Assembly: GCF_015354245.1 (NCBI RefSeq)
Contig: NZ_JADKYZ010000013.1
Span: 1-64,000, forward strand
Length of the DNA: 64,000 nt
DNA from: Diaphorobacter caeni
Lineage (GTDB): Bacteria; Pseudomonadota; Gammaproteobacteria; Burkholderiales; Burkholderiaceae_C
Direction of reading: 5' to 3'
A model generated the notes under the pieces. It had not been told where the DNA came from. It did not search any database and saw nothing but the letters and a program-made list of their open reading frames with translations. How positions within the stretch are numbered: position 1 is the stretch's first letter; the number at the start of each line of letters is the position of its first letter. Below, piece by piece: positions 56,392-64,000 of the stretch. A program made the translations under genes and the position numbers.

Positions 56392-56801
56392 CCAGGCACC
56401 ACAGCAGTGCACTCAATCTCCACCTTCGCCCGATCTTCAATGAGATCGGCCACCTCCACCGCCGTCATCGCAATGTCGAACGAGCCGATCACGTCCCGGT
56501 AAGCCTGCCCCACCTCCCGCCCTTCGGCCAGGTATTCCTTCTTGTTCTTCACATACCAGGTCATGCGCACGATGTGCTCCGGCTTGCCGCCGCCCGCCGC
56601 CAGCACGTCGACCACGTTCTGCAGCGCCTGCCGCACCTGCCCCGCAAAGTCGTCGGTGTGAAAGACGCTCTGCCCATCCCAGCCGATCATGCCGGCGATG
56701 AACACCATGCGGCCGCTCGCGGCGACGCCATTCGCATAGCCCTTGGGACGAGGCCAGCCAGAAGGGAGCAGTGCTTCTTTTGTAGTCATCTCTTCATCCA
56801 T
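56388..56801 (-). CDS. RidA family enamine/imine deaminase
   Basis: This protein of about 137 aa has the YjgF/RidA fold (GRMVFIAGMIGWDGQ, then a C-terminal KVEIECTAV strand with the conserved glutamate). RidA proteins hydrolyse reactive enamine/imine intermediates. As the last gene of the aryl-CoA operon it may release ammonia from an amino-substituted, dearomatised intermediate of 2-aminobenzoyl-CoA. The start could also be the ATG at 56789, which has GAAGAG directly before it. Confidence 0.85.
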   Translation of the reverse strand: MDEEMTTKEALLPSGWPRPKGYANGVAASGRMVFIAGMIGWDGQSVFHTDDFAGQVRQALQNVVDVLAAGGGKPEHIVRMTWYVKNKKEYLAEGREVGQAYRDVIGSFDIAMTAVEVADLIEDRAKVEIECTAVVPG

Positions 56802-56820
56802 CCTTTCGATTCAAACCGAT

Positions 56821-57273
56821 TCACTTTTCATTCATCCAACGCTCCATCGCGGCGCGTATGTGCTCGGGCGCGGCGATGGCCTCATGGGTGTCCAGGCTCG
56901 TGAAGACCAGCACCTTGCGCGCCGACACGCGCAGCACGCCATCTGCGCCGCGGCAGTCCATGTCCAGCGTGATCGAGCTCGATCCCATGCGGGCCACCGA
57001 CAGGCCGAACTCGACCGTCTCGCCCATGCGCGTGATCGCGCGGAAATCGCACTCCAGATGCACGATGGGCAGACCCGTGCGTTGCCCGCACAGCATGTCG
57101 GCATACGAGACATCGAGCCCCTCGTTGAACCAGTCCTCGACCAGTCCGTTGAACAGCACGAGGTACTGCGGGAAAAAGATGATCCCCGCCGGATCGCAGT
57201 GCGCGAAGCGGATCGGCACCGGCCGCGCAAAACGCCGCGCATCCCTTGATGTGGTGGTTTCGGCGCTGGTCAT
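56821..57273 (-). CDS. Hotdog-fold acyl-CoA thioesterase (4-hydroxybenzoyl-CoA thioesterase type)
   Basis: This 150-aa single hotdog domain has the signature HCDPAGIIFFPQYLVLFNGL. The aspartate in DPAG is the catalytic residue of the 4HBT/YbgC group. Its ATG overlaps the ligase stop (ATGA). Within the operon it most likely recycles CoA from stalled or non-productive aryl-CoA esters. Confidence 0.88.
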   Translation of the reverse strand: MTSAETTTSRDARRFARPVPIRFAHCDPAGIIFFPQYLVLFNGLVEDWFNEGLDVSYADMLCGQRTGLPIVHLECDFRAITRMGETVEFGLSVARMGSSSITLDMDCRGADGVLRVSARKVLVFTSLDTHEAIAAPEHIRAAMERWMNEK

Positions 57274-58889
57274 CAGGCGTTGTGCAGCTTGAAGCGCTGC
57301 AGCTTTCCGGTCGCGGTGCGCGGCAGCGATTTCACGAACTCGATGGCGCGCGGGTACTTGTACGGAGCCACGGTCTGCTTCACGAAGTCCTGCAGTTGTC
57401 GCACCATGGCCTCGTCACCCGCGCCGCCGTCCTTGAGCACCACGAACGCCTTGACGATCTGGCCGCGCTCCGCATCGGGTGCGCCGATCACCGCACATTC
57501 GGCCACCGAGGGATGCGCCATCAGCGCGTCCTCGACCTCCGGCGCGGCAATGTTGTAGCCCGCCGAGATGATCATGTCGTCGGTGCGCGCCTGATAGACG
57601 AAATAGCCGTTCGCGTCCATCACGTAGGCGTCGCCCGTCATGTTCCAGCCGCCCACCACGTACTTGCGCTGGCGTTCGTCATTGAGATAGCGGCAGCCCG
57701 TGGGCCCCTGCACCGCGAGCTTGCCGACCGTGCCGACCGCGACCTCTTTGCCCTCGTCATCCACCACCCGCGCGCGGTAGCCCGGAACGGCCTTGCCGGT
57801 CGCGCCCGCATGGGCTTCGTCTTCGCGGTGCGAGATGAAGATGTGCAACATCTCGGTGGAACCGATGCCGTCGATGATCTCGATGCCCGTGCCGTCCTTC
57901 CACATCGCGCGCGTCGAGGCGTTCAGCGCCTCGCCCGCCGAGACGCACTTGCGCAGCGTGCTTTGGCGGATACGGTCGGCGAACGCGGACATCGTGCGGT
58001 ACGACGTGGGCGCGGTGAACATCACCGTCGCGCCGAACTGCTCGATGCCTTCCACCAGCTGCTGCGCGCCCACCCTCTCGATCAGCGCCATCGACGCCCC
58101 CACCGACATCGGAAACAACACCTGTCCGCCGAGCCCGAACGTGAAGGCAATCGGCGGACTGCCGATGAACACGTCGTCCGCATTCGCGCGCAGCACATGT
58201 CGTGGCCAGCACGCGCAGACCGCCATCACGTCGCGATGGAAATGCATGGTGGCCTTGGGCACGCCGGTGGTGCCCGAGGTGAAGCCGAACAGACAGGTGT
58301 CGGTCACGGCGGTGTCGACATTGTCGAACGCGGGCGATGCGCCCGCCATCGCGGCCTCGAGCGATTGCGCATCCGACAGCGGCGCATTGAAGTAGCGAAC
58401 GCTCCGCATGCTTGGCACTTTCCTGCAGGTCGCCTCAACCTCCTCACGCAAGCGCTCGTCACACAACGCGTGGCTGATCTTCGCGATCTCCGCGATGGCC
58501 GAAAGCTCCTTGGCGCGCAGCAGCGGCATGGCGCTCACCACGATGCCGCCAGCCTTGACCACGCCGAACCAGCTCGCGACCATCATGGGATTGTTGGGGC
58601 CGAAGAGCAGCACGCGATTGCCGGGCACGAGCCTCATGTCGCGCACCAGCACGCTGGCGATGCGGTTGGCCTGCTCCTGCAGTTGCGCATAGCTCCAGCG
58701 CACGCCGGGGGCCTGCAGCGCGAGCCGGTCGCCCCGGCCCTCGCGCACATGGCGGTCGAGCAGTTCGCTCGCGCAGTTCAGCCGTTCGGGAAACTGCAGC
58801 TCGGGCAGATCGAAAACGAACTCCGGCTGCAGCTCGGGCGGCGGCAGATGCCGGGCCGCGAAGGTATCCACGTGAGCGGTGTAGGACAT
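57273..58889 (-). CDS. Aryl-CoA ligase of the benzoate-CoA ligase family, probably 2-aminobenzoate-CoA ligase
   Basis: This 538-aa adenylate-forming enzyme activates an aromatic acid with ATP and CoA. The P-loop-like A3 motif is FTSGTTGVPKATMHFH. Other conserved blocks are GSTEMLHIF (the family's substrate-pocket glycine/threonine stretch), TGDAYVMDANGYF and the C-terminal catalytic lysine in RTATGKLQRFKL. The ATG at 58889 has AGAGG 9 bases upstream. Its linkage to an aryl-CoA monooxygenase/reductase points to anthranilate as substrate; salicylate or benzoate cannot be excluded from sequence. Confidence 0.87.
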   Translation of the reverse strand: MSYTAHVDTFAARHLPPPELQPEFVFDLPELQFPERLNCASELLDRHVREGRGDRLALQAPGVRWSYAQLQEQANRIASVLVRDMRLVPGNRVLLFGPNNPMMVASWFGVVKAGGIVVSAMPLLRAKELSAIAEIAKISHALCDERLREEVEATCRKVPSMRSVRYFNAPLSDAQSLEAAMAGASPAFDNVDTAVTDTCLFGFTSGTTGVPKATMHFHRDVMAVCACWPRHVLRANADDVFIGSPPIAFTFGLGGQVLFPMSVGASMALIERVGAQQLVEGIEQFGATVMFTAPTSYRTMSAFADRIRQSTLRKCVSAGEALNASTRAMWKDGTGIEIIDGIGSTEMLHIFISHREDEAHAGATGKAVPGYRARVVDDEGKEVAVGTVGKLAVQGPTGCRYLNDERQRKYVVGGWNMTGDAYVMDANGYFVYQARTDDMIISAGYNIAAPEVEDALMAHPSVAECAVIGAPDAERGQIVKAFVVLKDGGAGDEAMVRQLQDFVKQTVAPYKYPRAIEFVKSLPRTATGKLQRFKLHNA

Positions 58890-58937
58890 GAAAATCAACC
58901 TCTCGCAAACATTTGATGGACGACGTGGCTGACGCGG

Positions 58938-60113
58938 TCAGGCTGCGCGTGCGGCAACTTCCTTGAGCAGCTCGCGCGCGATGATGAGCTGCTGCACCTC
59001 GGTGGCGCCTTCGTAGATGCGCAGCGCACGGATCTCGCGGTAAAGGCGCTCCACCGGCTGCTCGCTCACCACGCCCAGGCCGCCCCACAGCTGCACGGCC
59101 GCGTCGATCACCTGCTGCGCGTTCTCGGTCGCGACCATCTTGGCCATCGCCGCCTCGCGCGTGACGCTCTGTCCCTGATCGCGCTGCCATGCGGCGCGGT
59201 AGGTGAGCAGCGCGGCGCTATCGATCTGTGTGGCCATCTGCGCGAGCTTGGCCTGCGTGAGCTGAAAGTCCGCGAGCACGCCGCCGAACATGCTGCGGGT
59301 GGTGGCGCGCAGCAGCGCCTCATCAAGCGCACGCCGGGCGAAGCCCAGCGCAGCGGCGGCGACGGAGGTGCGGAACACGTCGAGCGTGCGCATCGCCACC
59401 TTGAAACCCTCGCCCGCAGCACCCACGCGCTGCGCGACCGGCACACGGCAGTCGCTGAACTTCAGGCGCGCAAGCGGATGCGGCGCGATCACGTCGATGC
59501 GCTCGGCGATCTCGAAACCCGGCGTGTCCGCATCGACGATCAGCGCCGTGATGCCGCGCGCACCCGGCGCTTCGCCGGTGCGCACGAAGACCACGTAGAA
59601 ATCGGCGATGCCGCCGTTGGAAATCCACGTCTTCTCACCGTTGATGACATAGTGATCGCCATCGATCCGCGCCTCACACGACATCGCCGCCACGTCCGAT
59701 CCGGCATTCGGCTCGGAGAGCGCAAACGCCGCAATCGCCTCGCCCTTGGCGACACGCGAGAGGTAGCGCTGCTTCTGCGCTTCACTGCCCGCCAGCGAAA
59801 TGGCGCCCGAGCCCAGCCCCTGCATCGCAAAGGCGAAATCGGCGAGGCCGCTGTGACGTGCCAGCGTCTCACGGATCAGGCAGATCGCACGGGTGTCGAT
59901 CTGCTCGCCCGCGCCGCCGTATGCGCTTCCCGCAATCGCATGCTGGAGCCAGCCCGCCTTGCCCAACTGCACTACGAGCCGGCGGCATTCCGCATCCACA
60001 TCGGGGCCGTGTTCATGCGCGATGTGCTGCCGGGCCCAGGCGTCGAGCTCGAGCGCAAGCGCCTCGTGCCGCGCGTCGAAGAACGGCCACTTCAGATAGC
60101 TTTGATCAGCCAT
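58938..60113 (-). CDS. Acyl-CoA dehydrogenase
   Basis: This 391-aa FAD enzyme oxidises an acyl-CoA at alpha-beta. Family signatures are [19 protein letters not shown] (FAD and substrate contact) and the C-terminal [16 protein letters not shown], which carries the catalytic glutamate region. In this operon it would oxidise a ring-reduced or ring-opened CoA intermediate. It starts 1 base after the enoyl-CoA hydratase stop; the ligase start lies 48 bases downstream. Confidence 0.9.
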   Translation of the reverse strand: MADQSYLKWPFFDARHEALALELDAWARQHIAHEHGPDVDAECRRLVVQLGKAGWLQHAIAGSAYGGAGEQIDTRAICLIRETLARHSGLADFAFAMQGLGSGAISLAGSEAQKQRYLSRVAKGEAIAAFALSEPNAGSDVAAMSCEARIDGDHYVINGEKTWISNGGIADFYVVFVRTGEAPGARGITALIVDADTPGFEIAERIDVIAPHPLARLKFSDCRVPVAQRVGAAGEGFKVAMRTLDVFRTSVAAAALGFARRALDEALLRATTRSMFGGVLADFQLTQAKLAQMATQIDSAALLTYRAAWQRDQGQSVTREAAMAKMVATENAQQVIDAAVQLWGGLGVVSEQPVERLYREIRALRIYEGATEVQQLIIARELLKEVAARAA

Positions 60114-60114
60114 G

Positions 60115-60972
60115 TCAGTTCCCCTCGAATTGCGGCTTCTGCTTGGCGACGAAGGCGTGGTAGGCGCGCGAGAAATCCTCGGTCAGCATACAGATCGCCT
60201 GCGCCTGCGCTTCGGCCTCGATGGCCTGCTCGAGGGTCATGGCCCATTCCTGGTGCAGCATGGTCTTGGTGATGCCGTTGGCGAAGGTCGGACCGGAGAC
60301 AAGATCGGCGGCGAGCTTCTGCGCTTCGGCGAGCACCGCGTCAGGCTCGCAGAGGCGGTTGAAGAAGCCCCAGCGTTCACCCTCCTCGCCGCCCAGACTG
60401 CGGCCGGTGTAGAGCAGCTCGCTCGCGCGCCCCTGCCCGATGATGCGCGGCAGGATGGCGCAGGCGCCCATGTCGCAACCAGCCAACCCCACGCGATTGA
60501 ACAGAAAGGCAGTCTTGCTTCGCGCGGTGCCGAGCCGCATGTCGGACGACATCGCCATGATCGCGCCCGCGCCCGCGCACACGCCGTCAATGGCCGCGAT
60601 GATGGGCTGCGGACAGGCGCGCATGGTCTTCACCAGTTCGCCCGTCATGCGGGTGAACATCAGCAGCTCGGGCGCCTTGAGCTGCACCAGCGGGCCGATG
60701 ATTTCATGCACATCGCCGCCCGAGCAGAAATTGCCGCCCGCACCGACCAGCACGATGGCCTTCACATCGGTCGCCCATTTGAGTTCCTGGAACAGGTCGC
60801 GCAGCTCCGCGTACGACTCGAACGTCAGCGGGTTCTTGCGCTCGGGTCGGTTCAGCGTGATGGTGCCGACGCCCTTGTCCACCTGCCATTGAAAGTGCTG
60901 GGCCACGTAGCCCGCCAACTCTTTGCGGTTGCCTGCAACCAGTGCCGGATCGATGGTGCTGCTGCTGTTCAT
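60115..60972 (-). CDS. Enoyl-CoA hydratase/isomerase family protein
   Basis: This 285-aa crotonase-fold protein has an oxyanion-hole segment [15 protein letters not shown] and [15 protein letters not shown]. The catalytic-glutamate position falls in [20 protein letters not shown], where the usual glutamates are not evident (glycine/aspartate instead). It may therefore act as a ring hydrolase or isomerase instead of a plain hydratase. The N-terminal 30 residues extend beyond the usual crotonase start. It is closely packed between SDR and acyl-CoA dehydrogenase genes. Confidence 0.87.
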   Translation of the reverse strand: MNSSSTIDPALVAGNRKELAGYVAQHFQWQVDKGVGTITLNRPERKNPLTFESYAELRDLFQELKWATDVKAIVLVGAGGNFCSGGDVHEIIGPLVQLKAPELLMFTRMTGELVKTMRACPQPIIAAIDGVCAGAGAIMAMSSDMRLGTARSKTAFLFNRVGLAGCDMGACAILPRIIGQGRASELLYTGRSLGGEEGERWGFFNRLCEPDAVLAEAQKLAADLVSGPTFANGITKTMLHQEWAMTLEQAIEAEAQAQAICMLTEDFSRAYHAFVAKQKPQFEGN

Positions 60973-61027
60973 TGCGTGTCTCGCTTTCTGATTTCTGCTT
61001 TTCTGAGGTCTTGCTGATGGGTTGCGC

Positions 61028-61816
61028 TCACATCACTTCGCCGCCGGCGACCGCGATGCTCTGTCCGGTGATCGCGCTCGCGCCCGCGCCGCAGAGCCAC
61101 AGCACGGCGTCGGCCACCTCGGCGGGCTGCACGAGGCGCCCCTGCGGGTTGCCCTTGACGAACTCGGCCATGGCCTGTTCTTCGGTGCGGCCGGTCTTCT
61201 GCACCACGCGCTCGATGCTCTCGCGCACGATCTCGGTTTCGGTGTAGCCGGGGCAGACGGCGTTGACCGTGATGCCCTTGTGGGCCAGCTCCAGCGCGAG
61301 GGAGCGCGTGAGCCCGATCACGCCATGCTTGGCCGCGCAGTAGCCCGAGACATAGCCGTAGCCCTTGAGCCCCGCCGTGCTCGCGACGTTCACGATGCGC
61401 CCCGCGCCCCGCGCCGTCATGCCCGCAAGCACCTGCTGGATGCACAGCATGGTGCCGGTGAGGTTCACCGCGAGCATGTGGCTCCAGGTGGCGAGATCCA
61501 TCTTCATGAACGGCACGCTCGCGGCCTGACCGGCGTTGTTGACGAGGATGTTGATGTCGCCGAACGTGCCGACGGCCTGCGCGAACGCGGCCTGCACCTG
61601 AGCGGCATCGGCCACGTCGGCCTGCACCGCCTGACATTGCTGCGCATGGGCCTCGACCAGCGTCTGCAGGGGCGCGCTGCGGCGGCCCAGCACCGTGACC
61701 CTGGCTCCGCGCGCGAGCAGCTGCCGCGCGATCGCCTCGCCGATGCCCTGCCCGGCGCCGGTTACAAGGGCATGCTGTCCGGCCATGGAGGCGGGAGTGC
61801 TTGCGCCGCTCGTCAT
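61028..61816 (-). CDS. SDR family 3-hydroxyacyl-CoA dehydrogenase-like protein
   Basis: This 262-aa classical short-chain dehydrogenase has the NAD(P) site TGAGQGIG (about 19-26), NNAG, a catalytic serine in NVASTAG and the YxxxK pair in YCAAKHG. The ATG overlaps the stop of the monooxygenase/reductase gene (ATGA). It probably oxidises a hydroxy or ring-alcohol CoA intermediate to a ketone in the same pathway. The open frame extends far upstream inside the previous gene, but that is out-of-frame shadow. Confidence 0.9.
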   Translation of the reverse strand: MTSGASTPASMAGQHALVTGAGQGIGEAIARQLLARGARVTVLGRRSAPLQTLVEAHAQQCQAVQADVADAAQVQAAFAQAVGTFGDINILVNNAGQAASVPFMKMDLATWSHMLAVNLTGTMLCIQQVLAGMTARGAGRIVNVASTAGLKGYGYVSGYCAAKHGVIGLTRSLALELAHKGITVNAVCPGYTETEIVRESIERVVQKTGRTEEQAMAEFVKGNPQGRLVQPAEVADAVLWLCGAGASAITGQSIAVAGGEVM

Positions 61817-64000
61817 GCCAGCCCCGCCGATGCATGGGCTGCGGCCGCAGCGACTGCCACCTGCTGCTGCATCTTCTCGCGCTCGAAGTTCGCCTCCATC
61901 TGACGCTTGCCCTGGTAGTACTGCTTGGGCCAGGCGATCTGCGTGTAGCCGATCTTCGCGGCCTCGGTCAGCGTCCATGCGGGATTGGCCAGATGCGGGC
62001 GCGCCACCGCGCACAGATCGGCGCGGCCTGCGGCGATGATGCTGTTGGCGTGGTCGGCCTCGCTGATCGCACCGACGGCCATGGTCGCGATGCATGCCTC
62101 CTGGCGGATGCGGTCGGCGAACGGCGTCTGGAACATGCGGCCGAACGTGGGCTTTTCCTGCTTGCTGACCTGGCCCGACGAGCAGTCGATCAGATCCGCA
62201 CCCGCCGCCTTGAAGGCCTTGGCGATCTCCACCGCGTCCTCGGGCGTGATGCCGCCCGGCACCCAGTCGTGCGCCGAAATGCGCACCGACATGGGCCGGT
62301 CTTCGGGCCACACGGCGCGGATCGCCTTGAAGATTTCGACGGGGTAGCGCAGCCGGTTTTCGAGGCTGCCGCCGTATTCATCCGTGCGGTGATTGGTGAG
62401 CGGCGAGATGAAGCTCGACAGCAGGTAGCCGTGCGCGCAGTGCAGTTCCAGCCAATCCGCACCGATCTCGGCGGCCATGCGCGCGCCATCGACGAATTGC
62501 TGCTTCACGCGGTCCATGTCCTCGCGCGTCATCGCCTTCGAGATCTGGCTCACGCCATCGAGATACTGCTGCGCGGAGGCCGACATGATGGGCCAGTTGC
62601 CATCAGGCAGCGGCAGGTCCGTGCCGTCCCAAGCGAGGCGCGTGGACGCCTTGGCGCCCGCGTGGCCGATCTGCATCGCAAACTTCGCGTCGCTGTTCGC
62701 ATGGATCCAGTCGGCGATGCGCTTCCAACCCTGCTTCTGCGCGTCGGAATAGACACCCGGACAGCCGGGCGTGATGCGCCCCTCGGGACTCACGCAGGCC
62801 ATCTCGGCGAACACCAGCCCCGCGCCGCCCATCGCACGCGCGCCGAGGTGCACGAGATGGAAGTCGCCGGGCACGCCATCGACGGCCGAGTACTGCGCCA
62901 TCGGCGAGACGACGATGCGGTTCTTGAGCGCGAGATCACGCACCTTCCATGGCAAGAACATCGGCGGCGGAGTGACTCCGCCGACCTCCGCCGTCACGCC
63001 GTTTTTCTTCGCCAGCCATTGCTCGTAGCCGCCCAGCCAGTTCGCATCGCGCAGGCGCAGGTTCTCGTGGCTGATGCGCTGGCTGCGCGTGAGCATGGAG
63101 TACATGAACTGCTCGGGTTCCAGCTGATCGCAGTAGCGCTTTCCGCAGACCTCGAACCACTCCATCGCGTTCCACGCCGCGTTCTGGATGCGCAGCGTCT
63201 CCACGCGACGCGCCTCCTGGTAAGCGGCCAGCACGTCGGGAATGTGCTCACGCGTGTCGCCCAGCCGCTTGAACTGGCGCGTGAGCTCAATCGCGTCCTC
63301 GATGGCGAGCTTGGTGCCCGAGCCGATGGCGAAATGCGCCGTGTGCACCGCATCGCCCATCAGCACCACATGGCTGCCCTTGGCGTTTTGGAGCCACCAC
63401 TGATCGCAGACCACGCGCTGGAAGTTGATCCACGCGGAGCCGCGCAGATGGCGCGCGTTGGTCATGAGCTTTGCGCCCTGCAGGTTGCCCGCGAACAGCT
63501 TTTCGCAGAACGCGATGGACTGTTCCTGATCCGCGCCTTCCAGGCCGCTGGCCTTCCAGGTCTCTTCCGTGGTCTCGACGATGAAGGTCGATGTCTGGTC
63601 GTCGAACTTGTAGATGTGCGCCTGGAACCAGCCATGCTCGGTGCGCACGAAGTCGAACGTGAAGGCCTCGTAGACCTTGTGCGTGCCCAGCCAGATGTAG
63701 CGGTTGGGGCGCGTGACAATGTCGGGCTTGAAGACGCTCTCGTACCGGCTGCGGATGCGCGAGTTCACGCCGTCGCTCGCGATGATGAGGTCCGCATCGG
63801 GATAGTCCTCGTCGCTTTGCGCATCGGTGTTGAAGACCAGCTTCACGCCAAGCTGCTCGCAGCGCGCCTGCAGGATGTTGAGCAGATGCTTGCGGCCGAT
63901 GCCCACGAAGCCATGCCCGCCCGAGCGGATCGTGCGGCCCTTGAACAGCAGCTCGATGTCGTCCCAGTGGTTGAACGCCTGTTCGATCTCGGCGGCGGTC
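61813..64000 (-). CDS. Bifunctional aryl-CoA monooxygenase/reductase (2-aminobenzoyl-CoA or salicylyl-CoA type), 5' end missing
   Basis: The visible ~729 residues run off the right edge, so the N-terminal FAD-binding start is missing. The first part is a class A flavin monooxygenase: [51 protein letters not shown] and the second FAD motif [20 protein letters not shown]. The second part, from about [20 protein letters not shown], is an old-yellow-enzyme (FMN) reductase with [14 protein letters not shown]. Fusion of these two domains is the hallmark of 2-aminobenzoyl-CoA monooxygenase/reductase, which hydroxylates and reduces the ring. Related proteins are annotated as salicylyl-CoA 5-hydroxylase. 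Confidence 0.9.
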   Translation of the reverse strand, partial: TAAEIEQAFNHWDDIELLFKGRTIRSGGHGFVGIGRKHLLNILQARCEQLGVKLVFNTDAQSDEDYPDADLIIASDGVNSRIRSRYESVFKPDIVTRPNRYIWLGTHKVYEAFTFDFVRTEHGWFQAHIYKFDDQTSTFIVETTEETWKASGLEGADQEQSIAFCEKLFAGNLQGAKLMTNARHLRGSAWINFQRVVCDQWWLQNAKGSHVVLMGDAVHTAHFAIGSGTKLAIEDAIELTRQFKRLGDTREHIPDVLAAYQEARRVETLRIQNAAWNAMEWFEVCGKRYCDQLEPEQFMYSMLTRSQRISHENLRLRDANWLGGYEQWLAKKNGVTAEVGGVTPPPMFLPWKVRDLALKNRIVVSPMAQYSAVDGVPGDFHLVHLGARAMGGAGLVFAEMACVSPEGRITPGCPGVYSDAQKQGWKRIADWIHANSDAKFAMQIGHAGAKASTRLAWDGTDLPLPDGNWPIMSASAQQYLDGVSQISKAMTREDMDRVKQQFVDGARMAAEIGADWLELHCAHGYLLSSFISPLTNHRTDEYGGSLENRLRYPVEIFKAIRAVWPEDRPMSVRISAHDWVPGGITPEDAVEIAKAFKAAGADLIDCSSGQVSKQEKPTFGRMFQTPFADRIRQEACIATMAVGAISEADHANSIIAAGRADLCAVARPHLANPAWTLTEAAKIGYTQIAWPKQYYQGKRQMEANFEREKMQQQVAVAAAAAHASAGLA

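Overview
This window is a GC-rich chromosomal segment from a betaproteobacterium, most probably a member of the Burkholderiales family Comamonadaceae (Comamonas/Acidovorax/Delftia-like). The assignment is inferred from gene content, not from a search: two orphan substrate-binding proteins (one of the Bug family), a MocR-type regulator, the neighbouring hemE and priA, a cheY-A-W-R-D-B cluster, and a CoA-linked aromatic pathway ending in a fused flavin monooxygenase/old-yellow-enzyme protein. No insertion sequence, prophage, CRISPR array, tRNA or rRNA gene was recognised, although the first 150 bases look like a promoter and leader reading off the left edge.

Layout. 0.4-2.3 kb: uup, an ABC-F ATPase. 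2.3-8.7 kb (minus strand): a chemotaxis operon without a receptor, running from a small CheZ-like protein through cheY, cheA, cheW, cheR, cheD and cheB. 9.1-20.8 kb: a MocR regulator divergent from a LysE exporter, followed by a long plus-strand run of amino-acid and small-molecule metabolism genes (aminotransferase, GST, PhzF, glyoxalase-like protein, PLP dehydratase, cyclase, ABC substrate-binding protein, SDR, histidine phosphatase). 20.8-31 kb: thioesterase and creatininase-like genes, a MATE pump, a Bug protein, a DsbD-type thiol reductase, nhaA and a diguanylate cyclase. 31-33.1 kb: a small unknown operon encoding an acidic-repeat protein, followed by its decayed duplicate with a copied terminator. 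33.4-42.1 kb: a C11 peptidase lipoprotein, a CoA-binding protein, metY, csbD-like, hemE, a 700-bp spacer with three DnaA boxes, and priA.

42.1-46 kb (minus strand) is an accessory-looking cluster: a DUF2314/ankyrin protein, a SUKH protein, a SUKH-like/CbrC fusion, and an M48 metallopeptidase fused to a type IV pilin-like tail. It resembles an orphan immunity island. 46.3-56.3 kb holds an asparaginase, an AEC transporter, a four-gene roadblock/small-GTPase module recalling actinobacterial conservons, rep helicase, a lipoprotein and phospholipase A. This stretch is bracketed by two copies of a ~490-bp dispersed element that is itself one huge imperfect palindrome.

56.4-64 kb (minus strand, running off the right edge) is a tightly packed, translationally coupled catabolic operon: aryl-CoA monooxygenase/reductase, SDR, enoyl-CoA hydratase, acyl-CoA dehydrogenase, aryl-CoA ligase, thioesterase and RidA. 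The best fit is aerobic CoA-dependent 2-aminobenzoate (anthranilate) degradation. The acid is activated to its CoA thioester, dearomatised by hydroxylation and reduction, and finished by beta-oxidation-like steps.
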